Part shown: positions 19,946 to 29,041 of the stretch, piece by piece
Numbering within the stretch: position 1 is the stretch's first letter
Layout of the letters: each line of letters opens with the position of its first letter
Source of the DNA: an uncultured Tolumonas sp.
GTDB taxonomy: Bacteria > Pseudomonadota > Gammaproteobacteria > Enterobacterales > Aeromonadaceae
Direction of reading: 5' to 3'
Assembly: GCF_963556105.2 (NCBI RefSeq)
Contig: NZ_OY829945.1
Coordinates: forward strand, 787,001 to 851,000
DNA: 64,000 nucleotides
Translations under genes and position numbers: made by a program
The notes under the pieces: generated by a model
The model's input: only the letters and a program-made list of their open reading frames with translations
Told to the model about the DNA's origin: nothing
Database searches by the model: none

Positions 19946-21238
19946 ATGCCGACACCGTTTACCATCCTGCTGGTGGATGATGAAATTAATATATTACGCT
20001 CTTTGCATCGTCTATTGCGGCCGGAAGGATACCGGATATTAACCGCTGAAAGTGGCGCGGCCGCATTGAGCCTGATGAGCAGCGAACCGGTTGATTTGGT
20101 TATTTCTGACATGCGTATGCCTGAAATGGATGGCGCAGTATTTTTGGCAAAAGTACGACAGGAATGGCCGGATACCATACGTTTATTGCTGACCGGACAT
20201 GCGGATATGGCGCAGACGGTGGCAGCGATCAATCAAGGTGAAATATATCGTTTTATTGCTAAACCATGGAACGATCAGGAGTTACAAATTATCGTTCGGC
20301 AAGCCTTGGAACAACTGTATTTACGCCGTGAAAACCAACGCTTATTAAAACTGACAGCAGAGCAAAATGAAGCGTTAAAAGAAGCCAATAACACGCTTGA
20401 ACATAAAGTTGCAGAGCGCACGGCAGAACTGAGCCAATTGATCTCTTTTCTGGAACTCACACAAGAAGAGTTGAAAACCTCGTTCAGAACTTCTGTGCAG
20501 GTGTTTTCCAGCATCATTGAAATGCGTTTTGCCGACTGGACTGGTCACAGCCAGCGGGTCGTATCGTTGGCTGAACGACTCGCAAAGTATGCAGATTTAA
20601 AACCTGAAGAAATAGAGGCGGTGAGGAATGCTGCTATGCTGCATGACATCGGTAAGGTTGCGTTGCCTGATAGTTTGCTTAACAAATCCTTTGCAAACCA
20701 TAATCGCCAGGAACGGGCGGAATTTATGGAGCACCCCGCGATAGGGCAGATGGTGTTATTACCTATTCCAGAATTGAATCTTGCTGGTATTTATATCCGC
20801 GGGCAGCATGAAAATGTGGATGGCAGCGGTTTTCCTGATCATTTGAAGCTCAATGAAATTCCAATCGGTGCCAGAATATTAGCCATCGTAGTTGACTATG
20901 ATGAGCTTCAGCTGGGTCTTTTTATGGCTAGAGAGTTTACAGCTGAACATGCGTTGTTATATATCAAAGAGAATAGAGACATACGATATGATTCGACTCT
21001 GGTTCAATTGTTTATTCAATCCTTAGAGGCAGAACACCACAAATATAAAGAAGTTACGTTGACAAGTAGTCAGTTAAAACCAGGAATGGTTTTAACTCGC
21101 GATCTTTATAGCGCAGGACATTTTTTATTATTAGCTAAGGGAAGAAAACTAGATCCTTCCATCATCAAACATATTTGCCGTTTTGAACAAACGGATGGTA
21201 AAGCCGTTACTGTTTATATTCGGCAAGATATAAATTAG
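19946..21238 (+). CDS. Response regulator with HD-GYP-type domain (RpfG-like)
   Basis: A 430-residue protein. The receiver domain (1-120) has VDDE, the acceptor in VISDMRMPEMDG, and AKPW. A coiled coil (about 125-170) leads to an HD-GYP-type domain (about 175-370). The metal motif HDIGK is present, but the signature HHExxDGxGYP reads QHENVDGSGFP, i.e. the first His is Gln and GYP is GFP. Activity on cyclic di-GMP is therefore likely but not certain. A further 60-residue tail is unassigned. It starts 39 nt after the EAL gene and ends 9 nt before the next receiver gene. Confidence 0.88.
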   Translation: MPTPFTILLVDDEINILRSLHRLLRPEGYRILTAESGAAALSLMSSEPVDLVISDMRMPEMDGAVFLAKVRQEWPDTIRLLLTGHADMAQTVAAINQGEIYRFIAKPWNDQELQIIVRQALEQLYLRRENQRLLKLTAEQNEALKEANNTLEHKVAERTAELSQLISFLELTQEELKTSFRTSVQVFSSIIEMRFADWTGHSQRVVSLAERLAKYADLKPEEIEAVRNAAMLHDIGKVALPDSLLNKSFANHNRQERAEFMEHPAIGQMVLLPIPELNLAGIYIRGQHENVDGSGFPDHLKLNEIPIGARILAIVVDYDELQLGLFMAREFTAEHALLYIKENRDIRYDSTLVQLFIQSLEAEHHKYKEVTLTSSQLKPGMVLTRDLYSAGHFLLLAKGRKLDPSIIKHICRFEQTDGKAVTVYIRQDIN

Positions 21239-21247
21239 GGAATTATC

Positions 21248-21802
21248 ATGGAAAAAGTTCTGTTGGTAGATGATGAACCATTGATCCTGAAAGCATTAGT
21301 CCGGTTATTGCAACGAACTCCCTGTCTTTGTGATGGACGCCTGTTTAAACTAGAACTAGTGACATTTTCTGAACCATCAAAAGCACTGGAATATGCGCAG
21401 AATCACCAAGTTTCTTTGGTTATTTCGGATTACCGAATGCCAGGTATGGATGGGGTTGAGCTGTTGTCGACAATTAAAACGCTGCAGCCGGATGCCGCGC
21501 GCCTGATTATTTCCGGTTATGCAGATCTGAATGCATTGATCAACGCCATTAATCGGGCGCATATTTACCGCTTTGTTGCCAAACCTTGGAACGACTATGA
21601 ATTAGTTGCAACCATCGGGCAGGCGTTACGTCACCGGCAATTGATCCTTGAAAATCAGCGTTTGGCTGACTTAGAACGCGTTGCGCGTGGGCAATTATCT
21701 GATAGTGAATTGGCAGTAAGGGAATTAGAGCGGGAAGCGCCTGGTATTACGAAGGTAAATTGGGCGGCAGATGGTTCTGTTATGCTGGACGATGAGGAAT
21801 AA
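21248..21802 (+). CDS. Stand-alone receiver protein
   Basis: A 184-residue response regulator. The receiver (about 1-130) has LVDDEP, the acceptor aspartate in VISDYRMPGMDG, SGYAD and AKPW. The remaining 50 residues are a charged helix without a DNA-binding or enzymatic domain. Its close likeness to the receivers of the two genes upstream suggests that all three are phosphorylated by the same kinase. It is separated from the kinase gene by only 2 nt. Confidence 0.88.
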   Translation: MEKVLLVDDEPLILKALVRLLQRTPCLCDGRLFKLELVTFSEPSKALEYAQNHQVSLVISDYRMPGMDGVELLSTIKTLQPDAARLIISGYADLNALINAINRAHIYRFVAKPWNDYELVATIGQALRHRQLILENQRLADLERVARGQLSDSELAVRELEREAPGITKVNWAADGSVMLDDEE

Positions 21803-21804
21803 GC

Positions 21805-23304
21805 ATGGCGTTGGTATGGAGTGATGAGTACGTCACCGGTATTGCTGAGATAGACCAACAGCATAAAGCTATTTTCCGTGAAATGGGCTCATTGGCGATG
21901 AGTTTGCTGCAGGGAAAAAACTATACCGACGTGCAACGTGAACTTAAGCAATTAGCTCTCATCCTGCGCGAACATATCAACTATGAAGAACTGATGATGT
22001 TTCAGGAAGGTTGCCTGCCAGAAGTAATTTGGGGCCATTCTGAAGATCACCAACTCTTTTTACAGCACTTGCATACGGCCAGTAATGAGCTGATGAGCCA
22101 TGATGAAATTCGGGCTTTTTTACGTTATGCCGTTTTTTGGCTGCGTTATCACATCCTGACTATTGATAAACCAGTGTGTGCTCAGTTTCTGGCTATGCGT
22201 AAAGGTATGAGCTCGGAAGAAGCTTACAGCCAGTCGGCTGCGGTAGTAATCGAAGCCGTTCCTTTGATATTGGGTGGTTTGCATCAAACGTACTCCGAGC
22301 TTTACGATTCACAGCTGCGCGTTGTGCATCAAAATAGTCATCTTTTGGAAGTACAACAAAAACTAAAACAAACCAATCAAGAATTGGAAGAGCGTGTCAC
22401 GATCCGGACGAATGAACTGACCGAGGCCAATCGTAAGTTGCAAGATGAATATGAAAAACTGCAACTACTGAATCAGAAATTAGAAAGTGCTCAGGGGCAA
22501 TTATTACAATCGGATAAGATGGCCGCGATTGGTCAATTAGCGGCTGGTGTGGCACATGAAATCAATAATCCGGTGGGTTTTGTTAATGCCAATCTGGGGA
22601 CGCTAAAAAGCTATGTTGATTCTTTACTGTTACTGATCAGTACCTTTGAGCAGGTATCTGATGAGTTACCGGCTGGCGTACAACAGCGCTTGCATGAAGT
22701 AAAAGAGAATATCGAACTGGACTATGTCCGGCAGGATATTATTGAACTGTTAGCTGAATCTGCCGATGGGTTAGATCGCGTGAAACAGATCGTACAAGAT
22801 CTGAAAGATTTTGCCCGCGCTGGTGAATCCGTGTGGCAGGACTCTGACTTGCACCGTGGTTTAGACAGTACGCTCAATGTGGTTTGGAATGAGTTGAAAT
22901 ATAAAGCAAAAGTGCATAAAGAATACGGCGACATTCCATTGGTGCGCTGTGTTCCGGCGCAGATCAATCAAGTCTTCATGAATATGATGGTCAATGCCGC
23001 CCATGCAATTGAGGGTATGGGTGAAATTACGCTAAAAACCGGTCGGGCAGGTGAAGAGGTCTGGATCTCAATTACAGATACCGGTAAAGGTATGTCAGAG
23101 GCAGTGCGCAAACGTATCTTTGAACCCTTTTTTACCACGAAAGCGGTTGGGCAAGGTACTGGCTTAGGCCTTTCTTTAGCCTACAGCATCATTCAAAAAC
23201 ATAAAGGGCGTATTGATGTTGTGAGCACCGAAGGCATCGGCACCACATTTACTATCTATTTACCTATCGCAGGTAAAGGCGAACCATCTGCGGGCAGCGA
23301 GTAA
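21805..23304 (+). CDS. Soluble hemerythrin-histidine kinase
   Basis: A 499-residue cytosolic protein without membrane segments. Residues 1-130 are a complete bacteriohemerythrin domain: the seven di-iron ligands are seen as H20, H57, E61, H78, H82, H116 and D121. A coiled coil (about 175-235) leads to a histidine kinase core with phospho-acceptor H251 (GVAHEINNPVGF), an N box (NMMVNAAHAI), DTGKGM, FFTTK and GTGLGLS. It should sense oxygen, nitric oxide or redox state through the di-iron centre and phosphorylate the receivers encoded just upstream. The kinase has no receiver of its own. The sensing chemistry is inferred from the ligand set. Confidence 0.92.
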   Translation: MALVWSDEYVTGIAEIDQQHKAIFREMGSLAMSLLQGKNYTDVQRELKQLALILREHINYEELMMFQEGCLPEVIWGHSEDHQLFLQHLHTASNELMSHDEIRAFLRYAVFWLRYHILTIDKPVCAQFLAMRKGMSSEEAYSQSAAVVIEAVPLILGGLHQTYSELYDSQLRVVHQNSHLLEVQQKLKQTNQELEERVTIRTNELTEANRKLQDEYEKLQLLNQKLESAQGQLLQSDKMAAIGQLAAGVAHEINNPVGFVNANLGTLKSYVDSLLLLISTFEQVSDELPAGVQQRLHEVKENIELDYVRQDIIELLAESADGLDRVKQIVQDLKDFARAGESVWQDSDLHRGLDSTLNVVWNELKYKAKVHKEYGDIPLVRCVPAQINQVFMNMMVNAAHAIEGMGEITLKTGRAGEEVWISITDTGKGMSEAVRKRIFEPFFTTKAVGQGTGLGLSLAYSIIQKHKGRIDVVSTEGIGTTFTIYLPIAGKGEPSAGSE

Positions 23305-23361
23305 TTCATAGAGTTTGAGACAATCCACATCCAATATTGTGTGTTATAGGTTATGTGTAGA

Positions 23362-23679
23362 TTATTTTGTCTGCTGTTTAACCTGAAACAATTCCAGTTT
23401 TTCTAATGCCATCTTATTTTCTTTTAGTGCTAATAAGCAGGCAAAAGTAACCGCAGGTTTTTGCTTTTTCACTTCTCCGGTCACCAGCCATTTATTTTGT
23501 ACTGCCAGCGGTTTTACTTCGGTAACCTGAATATCCAATAACGAACCCATGCGATAAGCCAACATCGTTTGACAGGTCTGTTGTGCTTGTTGCGCATAAT
23601 TATCCGTGCTGGCATGAGTCGAAAAACAGAATAAACCGGATGTCAGCAGGAATAGATGGCAAAGGCGCGATAAGGTCAT
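23362..23679 (-). CDS. Small secreted protein of unknown function
   Basis: A 105-residue protein with a likely signal peptide (LCHLFLLTSGLFCFSTHA, cleavage after about residue 24). The mature part of about 80 residues has two cysteines (TCQTML and FACLLAL) that could form a disulfide. No family is recognised. It is leftward and convergent with the kinase operon, and probably periplasmic. Confidence 0.7.
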   Translation of the reverse strand: MTLSRLCHLFLLTSGLFCFSTHASTDNYAQQAQQTCQTMLAYRMGSLLDIQVTEVKPLAVQNKWLVTGEVKKQKPAVTFACLLALKENKMALEKLELFQVKQQTK

Positions 23680-23746
23680 ATTCGAGTTTGATTAGAAACA
23701 GAAAAGTAGAGCTAATTATCAGAGGATAATGAGTCTGGTGCAATAA

Positions 23747-23771
23747 CAAAAAACCCTCGCCGAAGCGAGGG
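23747..23771 (-). terminator. Rho-independent terminator of the porin gene
   Basis: Arms CCCTCGC and GCGAGGG with a CGAA loop, followed on the minus strand by a T-run. It lies about 45 nt after the porin stop codon. Confidence 0.88.
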
Positions 23772-23816
23772 TCAAATAGGCATTTACTTCTGGCTTACGC
23801 CATCTGCACAGGCAGA

Positions 23817-24875
23817 TTAGAAGAAGTATTTGAAACGTACGCGTCCACCGTAATCTTTAACGGTATCAGCTGAATCAACTTTAGTAGTGCCGTAAGAAGC
23901 ACCCAGGTACATGTCGAAGTTATCCAGACCCATTACACCAGGGATCTTATAAGAAGCATAAACTTCGTTCATTTTGGTGTGAGAATCTAAAGTGACTAAA
24001 GTTGCATCTGTATCAGTGGTGTTTTTGCTGTACAGGTAAGCAACATAGAAGTTTTGATATTGAGCACCTGGGCCAACGCTGTAGCTAGAACCAGCCACAT
24101 CGTTCAAGTATGCGCCACGCAGGTTCAGAGACAGGTCGTCGTTAACTTTAACGGTAGTAGTTGCACCGTAGCCGTTCCAATCAGACAGATTTTCACCGTC
24201 TACACCCTTAGTATAAGCATCGCTGATCAGGTTGAATTCACCACCAACTGCTACAGTTACAGTGTCACCAGTCCATGCAACAACAGGACGAGCAATCAAC
24301 GGATCTTTGTTTTGCACTGCGCCGCTTACATTGTGATAGGTAGTACCGTTAAATGCTGGATCGCTACCGAACAGAGTTGAAACTTCAGCGTGCCATTGGC
24401 CAGCTTCTTTGCTCAGCATTACTTGGCTACCAGAAGACGCACGACCACGAGCTAACTTAGCACGGTAGCCTTCGTTACCAGTAGTATAGGTATCCTGACC
24501 AGCTACAGACAGGTCATAAGCTTCGTAGTGACCCATTTTGAAGCCCCAGTCGTTTTTCACGCCGAAACCAAACCATGCGTCTTCACCAGAACCTTCAACA
24601 GCGTTGGTGTCAAAAGTAGGGTTTACTTTGAACGCAGCGTAGTTGCCGTTAGCCAGAGCACGTTCGCCTTCGATATCAACCAGAATACGGCCGTTAGCTG
24701 ATTGGTTATCAGTAACTAATGCATCAGCATTGTTATGAGTTGCGTCCAAGTTGTATTCTACGTCGCCACCCAACATCAGTTTACCCTGTGGAGTGTCGAA
24801 AGTTGCACCAGCGTGAGCGGCAGAAGCTACGAACAGAGCCAGTACGCTAGGTACTAATACGTTCAGTTTTTTCAT
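23817..24875 (-). CDS. Outer-membrane porin
   Basis: About 352 residues. The signal peptide is MKKLNVLVPSVLALFVASA plus AHA, with cleavage before GATFD. The mature protein shows alternating beta-strand patterns rich in Gly, Asp and aromatic residues and ends in RFKYFF, the C-terminal phenylalanine signature for outer-membrane insertion. ATG 24875 is preferred to 24881 because AAGGA is then 9 nt upstream. It resembles carbohydrate or general porins; the substrate is unknown. Strong start and terminator signals suggest high expression. Confidence 0.87.
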   Translation of the reverse strand: MKKLNVLVPSVLALFVASAAHAGATFDTPQGKLMLGGDVEYNLDATHNNADALVTDNQSANGRILVDIEGERALANGNYAAFKVNPTFDTNAVEGSGEDAWFGFGVKNDWGFKMGHYEAYDLSVAGQDTYTTGNEGYRAKLARGRASSGSQVMLSKEAGQWHAEVSTLFGSDPAFNGTTYHNVSGAVQNKDPLIARPVVAWTGDTVTVAVGGEFNLISDAYTKGVDGENLSDWNGYGATTTVKVNDDLSLNLRGAYLNDVAGSSYSVGPGAQYQNFYVAYLYSKNTTDTDATLVTLDSHTKMNEVYASYKIPGVMGLDNFDMYLGASYGTTKVDSADTVKDYGGRVRFKYFF

Positions 24876-24901
24876 CGTCATCTTTCCTTGTTATGAGGGA
24901 T

Positions 24902-24965
24902 GCCTGATTAACCTCAGGCTTGGTTAGTCTCTGAAAAGTTTTTTTTAATTTCTTGGGAACTTTTC
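24902..24965 (-). promoter_or_regulatory. Two dyads in the porin leader
   Basis: The intergenic stretch 24876-25278 (about 400 bp) serves the leftward porin and rightward ydiJ. Next to the porin, a hairpin GCCTGA-TTAACC-TCAGGC (24902-24919) lies about 20 nt before the start codon. A second dyad, GAAAAGTT (24933-24940) with AACTTTTC (24958-24965), lies further up. Either may be a 5'-UTR structure or a protein site. Confidence 0.45.
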
Positions 24966-25184
24966 TTGGATTAACCATATCTAACTGATAACAGCGGTGC
25001 AAATGTGCAAGGCATCGGTGTTGTTGTTTTGTGAGCCAGCTGGCAATCTCTATTTTTGAGCAAAAATGATCTGTGACGCTGATCTCTTTCTATCTATTCC
25101 TGCGTAGTAAACAATTCATTTAGCCTTTTAGTAACGCTATCCATTGATTGCAATGATGGGCTTGCGTACCATTTCGCTTTCCGC

Positions 25185-25205
25185 TTACACCACGGAATGG
25201 TGTAA
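25185..25205. promoter_or_regulatory. Inverted repeat upstream of ydiJ
   Basis: Perfect 8-bp arms TTACACCA and TGGTGTAA with a 5-nt centre, about 75 bp before the ydiJ start. Size and symmetry are typical of an operator for a dimeric regulator. The regulator is unknown. Confidence 0.45.
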
Positions 25206-25278
25206 TATGCATATATATCCACTCTCGTCGCTTGGATACTCAAATTTTTGATATCAGCACCATGATCAGGAAGACAGC

Positions 25279-28200
25279 ATGATCCCGAGACTGACACCCC
25301 AAGACAGCCTGAAACAACCTTATATTGCTTTTCTGGCGTCATTAGCGCGCGCTGGATTCAGTGGCGATATCGACTCCTCTTATTCCAGCCGTCTGGCTGT
25401 GGCGACTGATAACAGTGTGTATCAGTGGTTACCACAGGCGGTGGTGCACCCGAAAACCACTGACGATATCGCATTAATGCTGAAACTGGCCGCAGAGCCG
25501 GTATATCGCCACATTACCTTTTCACCGCGTGGTGGTGGTACGGGCACCAATGGTCAGTCGTTGAATGATGGCATCATGGTGGATCTGTCATTGTACATGA
25601 CATCGGTATTAGAGCTGGATGTGGCGGCCCGTCGGGTTAAAGTGCAGGCGGGGTTGGTTAAAGATAAGCTGAATACCACGCTGAAGCCGCATGGTCTGTT
25701 TTTCTCGCCAGAACTGTCAACCAGTAACCGCGCGACGATTGGTGGTATGGTGAATACCGATGCGTCAGGTCAGGGCTCGCTGAAATATGGTAAGACTTCA
25801 GATCACGTATTAGGTGTCCGCGCAGTTTTAATGGATGGTACGGTCATAGAAGCGTTACCCCTGCAAGGCGATGCTTTGCAGGCAAAACTGGTGCAGCAAG
25901 ATCGGGAAGGTGATATCTACCGTCTGGTGTGGGATATCGCCCGAGGAAAACGCGCAGATATCGAAGCGACATTTCCAAAACTAAACCGTTTTCTGACGGG
26001 CTATGATCTGACACATGTCTATGATCCTGCGACTGAAACGTTGGATCTAAGCCGCTTGTTGTGTGGTTCGGAAGGTACATTAGCCTTTATTACGGAAATT
26101 TTGCTCGATCTGACACCGATCCCGACTTATCGCGCATTGGTTAATATTAAATATGATAGTTTTGAATCTGCATTGCGCAACGCCCCGTTAATGCTGGCAG
26201 CTGAAGCGATGTCGGTGGAAACCGTTGATTCACGCGTATTAGATCTGGCTCGTTCTGATATTGTCTGGCATTCAGTGAAAAACTTGATCACAGATGTACC
26301 GGGCAAAGCGATGATGGGCTTAAACATCGTTGAATATGCTGGTGCCGACGCGAGTGATCAGCAGCCTAAAATGCAGGCACTGTGTCAGAAAATTGATGAA
26401 CAGATGGCCGCAGGCAAAGCGGGCATTATTGGTTATCAGATCTGCGAAGATCTTGGCAGTATCGAAGCCATTTATGGCATGCGTAAAAAGGCGGTGGGTC
26501 TGTTAGGCAATGCACTGGGGCGTAAGAAACCGGTGGCATTTACCGAAGATACGGCTGTGCCACCTGAAAAACTGGCTGATTTCATCATGGAGTTCCGCGC
26601 GTTACTGGATGAACACCAACTGACATATGGCATGTTCGGTCACGTCGATGCCGGTGTGTTGCACGTGCGTCCGGCGCTGGATATGTGCGACCCTGAACAG
26701 GAAGTGACTTTACGTAAAATCTCCGATCAAGTCGTTAAATTGACCGCGAAATACGGCGGTTTAATGTGGGGTGAGCATGGCCGCGGTTTCCGTTCGGAAT
26801 ATGGCCCGGAGTTTTTCGGCGAGTTGTTTGTTGAATTGCGTCGTATTAAAGGGGCATTTGATCCGGATAACCGTCTGAACCCTGGCAAGATTTGTACACC
26901 AATTAATTCCAACGATGAATTGGTTTCTGTCGATGCGACCAAGCGTGGTGCGTATGATCGCCAGATCCCGGTGAAGATCCGCGATTCCTTTAAAGAAGCA
27001 TTAGAGTGTAATGGTAACGGCTTGTGTTTCACCTTTGAGACCAGCTCGCCAATGTGCCCGTCATTTAAACTCAGTGGTGATCGCCGAGAATCACCGAAAG
27101 GCCGCGCGGGTCTGATGCGTGAATGGCTGCGTCAGTTGGAAGTACAAGGTGTGGATGTGCTGACCGAAGAAGGGGCGATCCAGCATGGTGTGTTTCGCTG
27201 GAAGGATCTGGTTGATCGCGCTCGGAATACCTTTGCTAAACGCCGTGGGGAATATGATTTTTCCCATGAAGTGATGGATGCTATGCAAAGCTGTCTGGCT
27301 TGTAAAGCTTGCTCTAGCCAATGCCCGATCAAGGTTGACGTGCCGGCATTCCGCTCTCGTTTCATGCAGTTATATCATCAGCGTTATCTGCGCCCGGCAA
27401 AAGATTATTTTGTTGCCACGGTAGAAACCTACGCACCTCTCATGGCAAAAGCGCCGGGTGCAGTGAATTTCTTCCTGAAACAAAATTGGGTACAAACGCT
27501 GACTGAAAAAACTATCGGTATGGTTGACGTGCCTATTTTGAGTCAACCAACCCTGAAAAAACAGTTGGCTGGGCATGAGGCGTTACTGTTCCAATTGGAA
27601 AAACTGGAAGCTATGTCGCCAGATGCACGCAAGAAAGTCGTCTTAGTGGTACAAGATCCGTTTACCTCTTTCTATGATGCCGATGTGGTGCGTGACTTGA
27701 TCCTGTTGCTGGAAAAGCTGGGTTACCGTCCATTATTGTTGCCGTTTAAACCCAACGGTAAACCGCAACATATCAAAGGGTTCCTGCGTAGTTTTGCGCG
27801 TACGGCAGCGGATAGCGCGCAGTTCCTGAACCGTTTACACAAGCTGAATGTACCGATGATCGGGCCTGATCCAGCGATGGTGCTTTGCTACCGTGATGAG
27901 TATGTGCGTGCGTTAGGTGATGCGCGTGGTGATTTTAAAGTGCAATTACCGCAAGAGTGGTTGCTGTCAGTGCTTGATTCGTTACCGCAAAAAGAAGCAG
28001 GTGATGAGACATTCTATCTGATGGGGCATTGTACCGAAAAAACCGCCGAACCAAGCAGTAATGGTGATTGGGCGAAAGTGTTTGCTCGTCTGGGGGCCAA
28101 ATTACAGCCGGTTGCGGTCGGTTGTTGTGGTATGGCGGGAACCTATGGCCATGATGTTAAACACCTAGATGATTCGCGCCAGATTTATAAAAACAGCTGG

Positions 28201-28329
28201 CAACCTGCGTTAGCAAAATTACCGATCGCACAAGCGTTAGCGACTGGTTATTCCTGCCGTAGTCAGGTAAAACGGATCGACGGTAATAAACTGAAACACC
28301 CTGTGCAGGCATTGTTAGCCTTACTGTGA
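25279..28329 (+). CDS. ydiJ: FAD-linked oxidase/iron-sulfur protein YdiJ (D-2-hydroxyglutarate dehydrogenase family)
   Basis: A 1016-residue protein, matching E. coli YdiJ (1018) along its whole length. The N-terminal half is a vanillyl-alcohol-oxidase-type FAD domain (FSPRGGGTGTNGQ, ELSTSNRATIGGM, GSEGTLAFITE, GHVDAGVLHVRP). The C-terminal half holds an iron-sulfur domain (CLACKACSSQCP) and a CCG domain (VGCCGMAGTYGH). E. coli YdiJ oxidises D-2-hydroxyglutarate to 2-oxoglutarate. menI follows after 45 nt, the same pair as in E. coli. Confidence 0.95.
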   Translation: MIPRLTPQDSLKQPYIAFLASLARAGFSGDIDSSYSSRLAVATDNSVYQWLPQAVVHPKTTDDIALMLKLAAEPVYRHITFSPRGGGTGTNGQSLNDGIMVDLSLYMTSVLELDVAARRVKVQAGLVKDKLNTTLKPHGLFFSPELSTSNRATIGGMVNTDASGQGSLKYGKTSDHVLGVRAVLMDGTVIEALPLQGDALQAKLVQQDREGDIYRLVWDIARGKRADIEATFPKLNRFLTGYDLTHVYDPATETLDLSRLLCGSEGTLAFITEILLDLTPIPTYRALVNIKYDSFESALRNAPLMLAAEAMSVETVDSRVLDLARSDIVWHSVKNLITDVPGKAMMGLNIVEYAGADASDQQPKMQALCQKIDEQMAAGKAGIIGYQICEDLGSIEAIYGMRKKAVGLLGNALGRKKPVAFTEDTAVPPEKLADFIMEFRALLDEHQLTYGMFGHVDAGVLHVRPALDMCDPEQEVTLRKISDQVVKLTAKYGGLMWGEHGRGFRSEYGPEFFGELFVELRRIKGAFDPDNRLNPGKICTPINSNDELVSVDATKRGAYDRQIPVKIRDSFKEALECNGNGLCFTFETSSPMCPSFKLSGDRRESPKGRAGLMREWLRQLEVQGVDVLTEEGAIQHGVFRWKDLVDRARNTFAKRRGEYDFSHEVMDAMQSCLACKACSSQCPIKVDVPAFRSRFMQLYHQRYLRPAKDYFVATVETYAPLMAKAPGAVNFFLKQNWVQTLTEKTIGMVDVPILSQPTLKKQLAGHEALLFQLEKLEAMSPDARKKVVLVVQDPFTSFYDADVVRDLILLLEKLGYRPLLLPFKPNGKPQHIKGFLRSFARTAADSAQFLNRLHKLNVPMIGPDPAMVLCYRDEYVRALGDARGDFKVQLPQEWLLSVLDSLPQKEAGDETFYLMGHCTEKTAEPSSNGDWAKVFARLGAKLQPVAVGCCGMAGTYGHDVKHLDDSRQIYKNSWQPALAKLPIAQALATGYSCRSQVKRIDGNKLKHPVQALLALL

Positions 28330-28374
28330 TAGTAAAAGCAGTGATGTTTAGATAAATCAAACGGAGAAAAAGCG

Positions 28375-28815
28375 GTGATTTGGCAACGAGATTTTACACT
28401 GGCGAGTTTAAATGCTGGTTCCGTTAATACGCTGGTTGCCCATCTTGGTATTGAATACACCGCGTTTGGTGATGACTATCTGCAGGCGACGATGCCGGTC
28501 GATAGTCGTACCCATCAGCCGTTTGGTATGTTGCATGGTGGTGCCTCAGTGGTGCTGGCGGAAACATTAGGTTCTGTGGCGGGGAATATGTGTGTTCCCC
28601 GCGCGCACTGTTGTGTCGGGCTTGATATCAATGCTAATCATCTGCGCGCAAAGCGCGATGGTATTGTCACTGGCACTGCGCGTCCCATTCATCTGGGGTC
28701 GACGACACAAGTTTGGCAGATCAATCTGCACGATGAACGCGAACGCTTGTTATGCACAAGTCGGCTGACCTTAGCCGTACTTTCTCAGAAAAAAAGAACG
28801 GTGAAGCCATTGTAA
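28375..28815 (+). CDS. menI: Hotdog-fold acyl-CoA thioesterase MenI/YdiI
   Basis: A 146-residue protein of the PaaI-like hotdog group. The signature HQPFGMLHGGASVVLAETLG includes the catalytic region, and the start MIWQRDFTLASLNA lines up with E. coli YdiI. It should hydrolyse 1,4-dihydroxy-2-naphthoyl-CoA in menaquinone synthesis, and other aromatic acyl-CoAs. The start is GTG 28375, preceded by GGAG. Menaquinone synthesis fits a facultative anaerobe. Confidence 0.9.
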   Translation: MIWQRDFTLASLNAGSVNTLVAHLGIEYTAFGDDYLQATMPVDSRTHQPFGMLHGGASVVLAETLGSVAGNMCVPRAHCCVGLDINANHLRAKRDGIVTGTARPIHLGSTTQVWQINLHDERERLLCTSRLTLAVLSQKKRTVKPL

Positions 28816-29041
28816 CAAGCAAAAGTTGTAAATTGGTTGTATAATAACCAGCGTAAAAGAGAGTTGAGTAAGAGACCGTGTAAGCCCACCCGTCTGAAAA
28901 CTTCTGAAATTGCTGCGATAACTATCACATTTTTGGCGACAAAGCTCGCCCAATGTGTATAATCGCCACCCATTTCTTTGTTCGGGCCAGCAGCGTCTCC
29001 CTCGCTAAGTGCCCATCCTTGTAGAGTAGTGAAAAATAAAT
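28816..29041 (+). promoter_or_regulatory. Leader/promoter region of deaD
   Basis: This 226-bp gap contains two TATAAT boxes, at 28840-28845 and 28958-28963. The first would give a leader of about 190 nt and the second one of about 70 nt. The -35 elements are not obvious. deaD/csdA genes commonly have long cold-responsive leaders, so the first may be the relevant one. Confidence 0.4.

Noticed and set aside
25094-25342. 82-codon leftward frame between the porin and ydiJ
   Set aside because: It overlaps the start of ydiJ on the other strand and the product looks random.
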